Below are positions 38,518 through 45,832 of a stretch of 64,000 nucleotides of DNA, piece by piece. Below the pieces are notes generated by a model. It ran no database searches. It was not told the origin of the DNA and worked only from the letters and a program-made list of their open reading frames with translations. The stretch is from Lentzea albidocapillata subsp. violacea. Lineage in GTDB: Bacteria > Actinomycetota > Actinomycetes > Mycobacteriales > Pseudonocardiaceae. Location: the NCBI RefSeq assembly GCF_900100275.1, contig NZ_FNET01000001.1:248001-312000 (forward strand), read 5' to 3'. A program made the position numbers and the translations under genes. How positions within the stretch are numbered: the stretch's first letter is position 1; each line of letters starts with the position of its first letter.

Positions 38518-39291
38518 ATGATCGGCCGAGTGGACCCATTGAGCGTCATGTCGTTCAACCTGCGGTACGCCTCGGCTGCCGAGCCGAACTCGTGGGCGGT
38601 CCGGCGTCCGGTGATGGCCCAGTTCCTGCTCCAAGAACGGCCTGCGCTGCTCGGCACGCAGGAAGGCCTGTACGGACAGATAAACGACATCGCGCACGAT
38701 CTGCCGGACCACTACGACTGGATCGGTCTCGGCCGCGCGGGCGGCAGCCACGACGAGTTCATGGCGATCTTCTTCGACACGCTCCGCCTGGCACCGCTGG
38801 AGTTCGACCACCACTGGCTCTCCGCCACCCCGGCCGTCGTGGGTTCCCGGTCGTGGGGCAACAACGTCATCCGCATGGTCACGTGGATCCGGTTCGCGGA
38901 TCGCCTGACCGGCAGGCAGTTCGTGGCCGTCAACACGCACTTCGACCACGAGTCGGCGCACTCCCGCCTGTGCAGCGCGGAGTTCGTCCGCGACCGCCTC
39001 CAGGGCCAGACGCTGCCGGTCGTGCTCACCGGCGACTTCAACGACGTCCCCGGTTCGCCGGTGTACGCCATCCTCACGGCCGGGCTGGCCGACTCGTGGC
39101 TCGCGGGCCCGCGGACGACCCCGGCGTACGGGACGTTCCACGGGTACGGCCCGCTCGTCCCGGACGGGCCGCGCATCGACTGGATCCTCACCCGCGGCGC
39201 CACCGTCGTGGCCGCCGCGATCAACGCCTTCCAGCGAGACGGCCAGTACCCGTCCGACCACCTCGCCGTCCAGGCGCTCATCAGCATCTAG
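38518..39291 (+). CDS. Endonuclease/exonuclease/phosphatase-fold protein
   Basis: A 257-residue protein of the EEP superfamily. Landmarks: VMSFNLRYAS, TQEGLYGQ (metal-binding Glu), VAVNTHFDHES, VVLTGDFNDVPGSP (catalytic DxN) and IDWILTR with YPSDHLAV (final Asp-His). Relatives cleave phosphodiesters in nucleic acids, lipids or sugars; this one is not specifically assigned. The start is uncertain: ATG 38518 directly abuts the terminator; GTG 38530 is equally possible, and the transcript may be leaderless. Confidence 0.85.
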   Translation: MIGRVDPLSVMSFNLRYASAAEPNSWAVRRPVMAQFLLQERPALLGTQEGLYGQINDIAHDLPDHYDWIGLGRAGGSHDEFMAIFFDTLRLAPLEFDHHWLSATPAVVGSRSWGNNVIRMVTWIRFADRLTGRQFVAVNTHFDHESAHSRLCSAEFVRDRLQGQTLPVVLTGDFNDVPGSPVYAILTAGLADSWLAGPRTTPAYGTFHGYGPLVPDGPRIDWILTRGATVVAAAINAFQRDGQYPSDHLAVQALISI

Positions 39292-39394
39292 CCGACGAAG
39301 CCCTGCCCGACGTTATGGCCAATTGGTATGTACCACTTGGTGTGATCCTCGTCGTACGGTTTGCGCGCAATCACCCTGCATGCAAGGAGCGGAC

Positions 39395-40708
39395 ATGAAC
39401 CGCAAGCTCATCGCCGCCGCAACGGCGGCGGTTACGGCGGCCGGGCTGACCATCGCGGTGGCGCTGACATCCAGCGCCACCGCTGCCGACACGGCTGACC
39501 CTGCCATGCTGGCCGCGATGGCCCGGGACCTAGGCATCTCCTCGGAGCAGGCGCGTGAGCGCCTCGACGCCGAGAAGGTCGCGGGCCAGACCGACGCCGC
39601 GCTGAAGTCGAGCCTCGGCTCGGCGTACGCCGGGTCCTGGCTGGACGGCACCGGCCGCACCCTCACGGTCGCGGTCACCGACTCGGCGCTGGCGAGTGCG
39701 GTGCGCTCGCGCGGCGCCGTCGCCACCACGGCGAAGCACAGCGCGTCCGCTCTGGACAGCGCGAAGATCAAGCTGGACGCCAAGGCCACCACCGCACCCG
39801 ACGCCGTTCCCGGCTGGTATGTCGACGTGCGCACCAACAAGATCGTCGTGCTCGCCCGCTCCGGCGGCGAGGCGCAGGCCAAGGCGTGGGCGGCCGAGGC
39901 AGGTCTGCGCGGCGACATCGTCGCCTTCGAGGCCAGCACCGAGGACCCCAGGCCGCTGATCGACATCATCGGCGGTAACGCCTACGGCGTGCCCGGCGGC
40001 GGCCGTTGCTCCATCGGCTTCGCCGTCGAGGGCGGCTTCGTCACCGCGGGCCACTGCGGATCCACCGGCGGCCGCACTTCCAACCCCGGCGGCACCATCC
40101 AGGGCAGTAGCTTCCCCGGCAACGACTACGCCTGGGTCCGTGCCGACGCGGGCAACACCCCGCGTGCCCTGGTCAACCGCTACCCGGGCACCGTCCCGGT
40201 CGCGGGCTCCCAGGAGGCTCCGGTCGGTTCCTCGGTCTGCCGTTCCGGCTCCACCACCGGCTGGCGCTGCGGCACCATCCAGCAGAAGAACGCCTCGGTC
40301 ACCTACCCCGAGGGCACCATCACCGGCCTGACCCGCACCAACGCCTGCGCCGAGCCCGGTGACTCCGGCGGCTCGTGGCTGACCGGCGACCAGGCCCAGG
40401 GCGTCACCTCCGGCGGATCCGGCAACTGCCAGAGCGGCGGCGTCATCTACTTCCAGCCGCTGACCGAGATCCTGCAGGTCTACAACCTGCGCCTGGTGAC
40501 CTCCGGCGGCCCGACCACGACCACCCAGCCGACCGGCACGACCACGTCCACGACGACGCCGCCCAGCGGCACGTGGGCCGCGTACACGGCCTACGGCAGC
40601 GGCGCCCAGGTCACCTACGGTGGCGCGACCTACCGCATCATCCAGCCACACACGTCCGTTCCCGGATGGGAGCCGCCGAACACCCCTGCCCTCTGGCAGC
40701 GGCTCTGA
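39395..40708 (+). CDS. Secreted streptogrisin-like serine protease with chitin-binding-type module
   Basis: A 437-residue preproenzyme of family S1E. Signal peptide (about 1-31), alpha-lytic-type pro region (about 32-188), then the mature protease starting near IDIIGGNAYG. Triad: His in VTAGHCG, Asp in GNDYAWVR, Ser in CAEPGDSGGSW. A Thr/Pro linker leads to a CBM5/12 module (WAAYTAYGSGAQVTYGGATY) that probably binds chitin or another insoluble glycan. AAGGAG lies 7 nt before ATG 39395. Similar to streptogrisin C of Streptomyces griseus. Monocistronic. Confidence 0.94.
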   Translation: MNRKLIAAATAAVTAAGLTIAVALTSSATAADTADPAMLAAMARDLGISSEQARERLDAEKVAGQTDAALKSSLGSAYAGSWLDGTGRTLTVAVTDSALASAVRSRGAVATTAKHSASALDSAKIKLDAKATTAPDAVPGWYVDVRTNKIVVLARSGGEAQAKAWAAEAGLRGDIVAFEASTEDPRPLIDIIGGNAYGVPGGGRCSIGFAVEGGFVTAGHCGSTGGRTSNPGGTIQGSSFPGNDYAWVRADAGNTPRALVNRYPGTVPVAGSQEAPVGSSVCRSGSTTGWRCGTIQQKNASVTYPEGTITGLTRTNACAEPGDSGGSWLTGDQAQGVTSGGSGNCQSGGVIYFQPLTEILQVYNLRLVTSGGPTTTTQPTGTTTSTTTPPSGTWAAYTAYGSGAQVTYGGATYRIIQPHTSVPGWEPPNTPALWQRL

Positions 40709-40725
40709 CGGCTACACCCTTTTCA

Positions 40726-40759
40726 CCGCCCCCCGACGGCTGCCTCCGCCGGGGGGCGG
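40726..40759 (+). terminator. Terminator of the serine protease gene
   Basis: Perfect 10-bp arms CCGCCCCCCG / CGGGGGGCGG with a 14-nt loop, 17 nt after the stop codon. The palindromic mobile element starts 14 nt further on. Confidence 0.75.
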
Positions 40760-40773
40760 CCCCGTGCCCGCTA

Positions 40774-40935
40774 GGGTCTGTATCGAAGTCTGGTCCGCGA
40801 TAGCCGGGCCCGAGGCGGCCCCTGGCGGCACGGCCGGACGACCCACATACAACACCGGTATGCGGGCCGTCCGCCCGCACCACCAGGAACCACCTCAAGC
40901 TCGACTCTCATCGCACCAGACTTCGATACAGACCC
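40774..40935. mobile_element. 162-bp near-palindromic element, copy 1 (MITE-like)
   Basis: Terminal inverted repeats of 21 bp (40774-40794 starting GGGTCTGTATCGAAGTC, and 40915-40935). The inner halves are also complementary almost to the centre, meeting at a 7-nt loop (40851-40857). Many arm differences are C-T or A-G, so they form G-U pairs when transcribed. It encodes no protein. The flanks are TA on both sides (40772-40773 and 40936-40937), which would fit a TA target duplication. It is 159/162 identical to the copy at 49658-49819. Its last base is part of the stop codon of the M28-like gene. Confidence 0.8.
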
Positions 40936-42395
40936 TAAGGCGCCCACTCGGGTGGCAGGTCGTGGGAACACGTCGGCGCACCGGCCGCCCGCGCCCGCCG
41001 CAGGTCGAGGTACGGCCCGGCGATCTGGTCTCGCGGCAACGGTGCCAGCGCCGTGATCGCGTCGCCCGCGGCCAGCACCTGGCGCCGCATGCGGTCGTGG
41101 TCTACCGCTCGAGCGCCGAACGACGGTGCCCAGAGCGTCCACGGCCCGGAGATCATCGCCATCGTCGGGATCAGGTGCGAGTGGAAGTGCGTGCCGATGC
41201 CGCCGAACGAGCACTGCGGCGGCACCCGGCCCGGTACCGGCGGATCACTGCCCGGCAGGACGAAGGTGCGGTCGACCGAACGCCCGGCCAGCGCCGTCGC
41301 CGCCGTCCGCGTCAGCACCGGACTGCCCGCGAACCAGCCGGACGGCTCGGCCAGTCCCGTCGGCTGGAGGGAACCGTCCCGCGGCAGGAACTCCCGTGTC
41401 CCGAGGTGTTCCAGCACGAACGCGAACGCGACGGAACCCGAGTCGTACTCTGCGTCGAGCGCGCGGGCGCGGAACTCGCTGCCCTCCGCCGGGCGGTGCA
41501 GGTGGCCCGTCGCGAACACGAACTCGATGGTGCGCGGCCGGCAGCGCAAGGGCAGGCGCGCGAAGTGCTCGGCCAGTGCCAGCAGCGCGACGGTCCCGTT
41601 CTCCTGCACCCATCCCACGCCGTCGGTGTTGGTGTCGAGGACGATCCGCTCGCCGCTGCGGCCGGGCAGCGTCGCGACCAGCGAGCGCGTGACGGCCGGA
41701 ACGCGCGCGGCGAGGACGCCGATGGTCGTCCGTGTGCCCGGTGCGAGTCTCGCGGCCGTGTCGGAGCCTACGAACACGCCCGGCACGCGGTAGTGGGTGC
41801 CGAGGTGCGGGTCCCAGTAGCCCTTCACCTGCTCGTGCGGGAACGGGAAGGCGACGACGAGCCCGGCGGCGCCGGCCTTGCCCGCGTCGACCATGTCCGC
41901 GTCCAGCAGCGGTTCGGCGAGGTAGCCGCGGTCGAGGGCGGGGAAGTCGCGCAGGACGATCTTTCCACCGGCGTTCGCGGCGGTGATCGGGGTGCCGGTG
42001 GGCAGGCGGACCAGTTCGCCGGAACGCAGGCCGGGAGCGGAGTAGGGGATCGCGGCGGCGACCGGCACGACGCCGCCCGCGAACAGGAGACCGGGACCTG
42101 GTCGCCAGCGCTGGATCGCGAAGGGCTCGGACCGCACGGACACGCCCGGCAGCCGGTCCACGCGGCGTTCCAGCCAGGAGATCAGGCGGCTGTGGTTCGG
42201 GCTGCCGGTGGCGCGGACACCGAAGCCGGCGACGGTGGCGTTGAGGGCGCGAAGCTGCGGAGCCGTGGCGAACGACCGCTCGTCGACCGTGGGGGAACAG
42301 CCGGCCGACGCGAGGGCCGGAGTGGTCAGTTGGAGGGAGAAAACCGTTACGACACCTATGAATGCGATGCATCTGGCGGGCTGCACGAGGCTCAC
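40935..42395 (-). CDS. Secreted M28-like aminopeptidase-fold protein with altered metal site
   Basis: A 486-residue protein with a signal peptide (about 1-30), a PA-like insert (GGKIVLRDFPALDRGYLAEP, GAAGLVVAFPFP) and an M28-like C-terminal half. The usual zinc ligands are replaced: the HxD block reads NTDGVGWVQENGT, the EE block reads FVFATGHLHRP, and His-rich FHSHLIP lies near the end. It may be a non-peptidase relative or use another set of metal ligands. GTG 42395 has only a weak ribosome binding site. The mobile element touches its stop codon, so the original C terminus may have been slightly different. Confidence 0.65.
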   Translation of the reverse strand: MSLVQPARCIAFIGVVTVFSLQLTTPALASAGCSPTVDERSFATAPQLRALNATVAGFGVRATGSPNHSRLISWLERRVDRLPGVSVRSEPFAIQRWRPGPGLLFAGGVVPVAAAIPYSAPGLRSGELVRLPTGTPITAANAGGKIVLRDFPALDRGYLAEPLLDADMVDAGKAGAAGLVVAFPFPHEQVKGYWDPHLGTHYRVPGVFVGSDTAARLAPGTRTTIGVLAARVPAVTRSLVATLPGRSGERIVLDTNTDGVGWVQENGTVALLALAEHFARLPLRCRPRTIEFVFATGHLHRPAEGSEFRARALDAEYDSGSVAFAFVLEHLGTREFLPRDGSLQPTGLAEPSGWFAGSPVLTRTAATALAGRSVDRTFVLPGSDPPVPGRVPPQCSFGGIGTHFHSHLIPTMAMISGPWTLWAPSFGARAVDHDRMRRQVLAAGDAITALAPLPRDQIAGPYLDLRRARAAGAPTCSHDLPPEWAP

Positions 42396-42470
42396 TGTGA
42401 ACCTGGTGGGCGGCCCTCACAATCCGCTGTCCAGGTAACCAGGTGAGACCGTGTCAACGGTGAACGGAAA

Positions 42471-42482
42471 TGGTTTAAACCA
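42471..42482. promoter_or_regulatory. Palindrome TGGTTTAAACCA
   Basis: Perfect 12-bp palindrome in the 87-bp region between the divergent M28-like and secreted-protein genes. It differs at two bases from the TGGTCTAGACCA core of GntR-family DasR sites, so a GntR-type operator is likely. It abuts ATG 42483, which argues that translation starts lower, at ATG 42504, or on a leaderless transcript. Confidence 0.5.
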
Positions 42483-43112
42483 ATGTCCGCTACGGTCCGC
42501 CAGATGCGCTTGGAATCGACGTTCGGCCGCGTCGCGGTGATCGCGTGCGCGGTGCTGTTCACGCTCAGTTCGACGGCGGCGGCGAACGCCTCGCACGGCC
42601 GCGAGTGCGCCACCCCGTCCATCGACCGGTTGCAGCAGTGGATCGCCAGTGGTGAAGGTGCCACGGAGCCCGCGACCGGCAGCATCCTCGTGCCCAAGGG
42701 ACGGCACGGGCACACGGCGAAGATCAGGTTCCTGGCCGACGACTGGGCTGTGATGGTCGTGTGGCTGGGGAACAGGTTCGAGGCCGAGGCGGACCTGTCC
42801 GAGTCGGCCGGTTTCTGGATGACCTACCGCGCCACCGACGACCTCCACATCCAGTTGCGGCCCGCGTCGTTCTGGAGCGGTGGCGACAAGTGGGTCACCA
42901 AGGTGCCGTCCACGGGCGGCAAGCTCGTGCAGCGGTTCTTCAGCTTCAAGACAAAGAACTGGACATATCTGCCCGCGCTCGGCAAGCCGTCCTACCCGCT
43001 CGCCGACGCGCTCGACGACGCCCGTGGCCTGGTGTTCGTCGGCAACACGAAGAACGATCTGGAGTTCCGGAGCCTGAAGATCGACGGCTACCGGCCACCC
43101 TGCGTTTACTGA
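42483..43112 (+). CDS. Hypothetical secreted protein
   Basis: A 209-residue protein (202 from ATG 42504) with a signal peptide ending near NASHG. The mature part has four Cys, two of them in ECATP and at the C terminus PPCVY, and a beta-rich central region (LADDWAVMVVWLGNRFEAEA, FWMTYRATDDLHIQLRPAS). It resembles small carbohydrate- or surface-binding exported proteins of actinomycetes, but I recognise no family. It is 21 bp before the GH92 gene on the same strand, so both may be co-transcribed. Confidence 0.7.
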   Translation: MSATVRQMRLESTFGRVAVIACAVLFTLSSTAAANASHGRECATPSIDRLQQWIASGEGATEPATGSILVPKGRHGHTAKIRFLADDWAVMVVWLGNRFEAEADLSESAGFWMTYRATDDLHIQLRPASFWSGGDKWVTKVPSTGGKLVQRFFSFKTKNWTYLPALGKPSYPLADALDDARGLVFVGNTKNDLEFRSLKIDGYRPPCVY

Positions 43113-43133
43113 GATCCGGTTATCGTCCCGGAC

Positions 43134-45374
43134 GTGAGAGCGCTCCCGGTCTTCCTGGTCACTGTCCTCACCGCCGCGCTGGCGACTCCCGCGAGTGCGG
43201 CGGTGAGAGACGACACCCGCTACGTCGACCCGCTGATCGGCTCGGCGGGCGGCGGCAACACCTATCCCGGCGCGGTGCGGCCGTTCGGGATGATCTCGTG
43301 GAGTCCGACGTCGACCCGTGGCGACCAGACGAACACGGGCGCTGCCAACGGTTACGCCTACGACGCGACGAGGGTGCGCGGGTTCAGCCTCACGCACGTC
43401 AACGGCGCGGGCTGCCATCCCGGTGCCGCCGGGGACATCCCGATCATGCCGCACGTCGGTGACATCACCTCGTCGCCGACCGCGGACACCAGGGACCAGA
43501 TCTTCGCGAGCGACTTCTCCCACGCCGACGAGAAGGCCGAGGCAGGCCGCTACCGGGTGGGTCTGAAGTCGGGTGCCACGGCCGACCTCTCCGTGACGAC
43601 CCGAGCGGGCATCGGCGAGTTCACCTTTCCGGTCAACGGTTCGCTGCTGTTCCGGACGTCGAACTCGCTCAACGGCAGCGAGGACGCCGACATCATGATC
43701 GACCCGGCGACGAACTCCGTCTCGGGTTCGGTGCTCACCGGAGCGTTCTGCGGCCGGCGCGCGAACGGCGGCACGAACAACCAGAAGACCTACTACCGCC
43801 TGCACTTCACCGCGTCGTTCGACCGCCCGATCTCGGCTCACGGCACGTGGGTGAACAGCGAACTCAGGCCCGGCAGCACCACCGCGAGCGGCGGCGAGGG
43901 CTACCTGACCGGAAGTGCGCGCGCAGGCAAGGGGTCCGGCGGATACGTGTCCTTTGCGGACAAACAGGTGCGGATGCGCGTCGGCATCTCCTACACCAGT
44001 CTCGACGCGGCCAAGCGCAACCTCGCGACGGAGATCCCGAAGCGCGCGTCCGTCGCGGAGGTGGCGAAGGAAGCGAAGAAGGCCTGGGCGAAACAGTTGC
44101 GCGCGGTCGAGATCGATGGCGGCACCGCGGCCGAGCGCACGATCTTCTACACCGCGCTCTACCACACCTTCCTGCAGCCCAACGTGATCAGCGACGTGGG
44201 CCGCGAGGTGCGGTACGGCAACTTCTCCGGCTGGGACCAGTACCGCGCCCACACCCAGCTGCTCGCCCTGCTGGCACCGGACGTCGCGAGCGGCTACGCC
44301 CAGTCGTTGCTGCAGACCTCGCGCGAGAACGGCGGCGTGTGGGACCGCTGGGTCCACATCACCGGCCCGACGCACGTGATGACCGGCGACCCGTCCGCCC
44401 CGGCCATCGCGGGCATGTACGCCATGGGCGCCAAGAACTTCGACGTGCGCGCGGCCTACGACTCACTGCTGCGCCAGGCGACCGTCCCGCACCCGGACGG
44501 GCTGTCCGACAAGGGCTGCCCCGGCCAGTGCGAGGGCCAGCGCCCGAACCTCGCCGAGTACATGCGGCTCGGCTACGCCCCGCACGACACCTGCCACTGC
44601 TGGGGAGGCGCCGCCGAGACCCTCGAGGACTCCGTCGCGGACCAGGCGCTCGCCGACCTGGGCCGCAGGCTCGACCGCCCCAGCGAGGAGATGGAACAGC
44701 GCGCGGGCTGGTGGCGCAACACCTTCAACCCGGCCACCGGCTACCAGCAGGCCCGCAACGCCGACGGCACCTGGGTGACGCCGTTCAACCCGGCCTCGGA
44801 TCGGGGCTTCGCGCAGGGCAGCAGCGCCACCTACACGTGGATGGTGCCGCACGACGTCCAAGGCCTGGCCGAGGCCATGGGCGGCAAGGAAGTCGCGGCT
44901 TCCAGGCTGGACGGTTTCTTCAAGCGCGCGGACGGCTCGTGGGCGACGGGCGGCGACGCGCTGCGGTACGACCCGACGAACGAACCGGGCATCCACACGC
45001 CGTGGATCTACAACGAGCTCGGGCAGCCACGCAAGACCCAGGAGACCGTGCGCGCGATGGCGAGGCTCGTCTACCGCACCGGTCCGTCCGGCCTGCCCGG
45101 CAACGACGACCTCGGCACCATGTCGGCCTGGTACGTCTTCGCTGCGCTCGGCCTGTACCCGCGCACGCCGAGCAGTGCCGAACTGCACGTCTCCAGCCCG
45201 ATGTTCCCGAAGGCCCGGATCACCAAGAAGAACATCACGATCCTCGCCACCGGCACACCGGGCGTCTACGTGCAGGAGACGCGGTGGAACGGCCGCAGGA
45301 TCGACCAGCCCTGGTTGCCCGAGGCGTTCGTCAAGCACGGAGGAGTGCTCGTCTCGCGTCTTGAAGGTGACTAG
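43134..45374 (+). CDS. Secreted GH92 alpha-mannosidase
   Basis: A 746-residue exported exo-mannosidase. Signal peptide (about 1-22), then the GH92 N-terminal domain (YVDPLIGSAGGGNTYPGAV, GFSLTHVNGAGCHPGAAGD) and the (alpha/alpha)6 catalytic domain (YHTFLQPNVISD, GNFSGWDQYRAHTQLLALLA, GYAPHDTCHCWGGAAETLED). GNDDLGTMSAWYVFAALGLY with its Asp pair is the calcium/catalytic base block. GH92 enzymes trim alpha-1,2/1,3-mannose from fungal or yeast glycans with calcium. GTG 43134. The 3' end overlaps the convergent gene by 4 bp. Confidence 0.93.
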   Translation: MRALPVFLVTVLTAALATPASAAVRDDTRYVDPLIGSAGGGNTYPGAVRPFGMISWSPTSTRGDQTNTGAANGYAYDATRVRGFSLTHVNGAGCHPGAAGDIPIMPHVGDITSSPTADTRDQIFASDFSHADEKAEAGRYRVGLKSGATADLSVTTRAGIGEFTFPVNGSLLFRTSNSLNGSEDADIMIDPATNSVSGSVLTGAFCGRRANGGTNNQKTYYRLHFTASFDRPISAHGTWVNSELRPGSTTASGGEGYLTGSARAGKGSGGYVSFADKQVRMRVGISYTSLDAAKRNLATEIPKRASVAEVAKEAKKAWAKQLRAVEIDGGTAAERTIFYTALYHTFLQPNVISDVGREVRYGNFSGWDQYRAHTQLLALLAPDVASGYAQSLLQTSRENGGVWDRWVHITGPTHVMTGDPSAPAIAGMYAMGAKNFDVRAAYDSLLRQATVPHPDGLSDKGCPGQCEGQRPNLAEYMRLGYAPHDTCHCWGGAAETLEDSVADQALADLGRRLDRPSEEMEQRAGWWRNTFNPATGYQQARNADGTWVTPFNPASDRGFAQGSSATYTWMVPHDVQGLAEAMGGKEVAASRLDGFFKRADGSWATGGDALRYDPTNEPGIHTPWIYNELGQPRKTQETVRAMARLVYRTGPSGLPGNDDLGTMSAWYVFAALGLYPRTPSSAELHVSSPMFPKARITKKNITILATGTPGVYVQETRWNGRRIDQPWLPEAFVKHGGVLVSRLEGD

Positions 45375-45832
45375 TCCTTCGCCACGATCAGCGCCTGCGG
45401 GGCGCTCTGCTTGATCCGCGTCTTCAACCACGCCAGCTGCCGTGCCGTGTCCTGCTCGCAGGCGCTCACGACGTCCATGAGCTCCCTGTCGCGCAGGCCC
45501 TGCGCCGCCTGGCCGACGACGGTCCAGGTGATGTCGGTGAACGACGACAGCGCGTACAGGTCCTGCAGGTCGCGCAGCAGGCCGACGCCGCCGGTGCGGG
45601 TCTGCTCGAACTCCGCGGCGTGCAGGCGTTCCGGCTCGGCCTCGCGGTGCTCGCCGTACCGGTCGACGATCGGCGAGAGCTGCTCGGCCTGGCCGTCGAT
45701 CCGCGACGCGAGCACCTCGCAGGTGTGCTCGACGTCCGGCTCGTCGCCGTGGCCCTTCGCGACCTCGCGGAACGCCTCGGCGAGTGTTCCCAGCGAGGTG
45801 TGCAGCAGCCCCAGGTAGGTGGCGAGGTGCAT
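45371..45832 (-). CDS. Hypothetical helical protein paired with molybdopterin oxidoreductase
   Basis: A 153-residue all-helical protein with many Glu and His residues in helices (HTSLGTLAEAFREVAKGHGD, HTCEVLASRIDGQAEQL, SACEQDTARQLAWLKTRIKQ). The pattern suggests a four-helix bundle, but I see no firm ferritin or hemerythrin motif. ATG 45832 overlaps the oxidoreductase stop by one base (TGATG), so the two are translationally coupled and this is probably a chaperone or partner of that enzyme. Confidence 0.65.
   Translation of the reverse strand: MHLATYLGLLHTSLGTLAEAFREVAKGHGDEPDVEHTCEVLASRIDGQAEQLSPIVDRYGEHREAEPERLHAAEFEQTRTGGVGLLRDLQDLYALSSFTDITWTVVGQAAQGLRDRELMDVVSACEQDTARQLAWLKTRIKQSAPQALIVAKD

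Noticed and set aside
40774-40935. Similar peptides on both strands of the 162-bp element
   Set aside because: The similarity follows from the palindrome; there is no independent coding signal.
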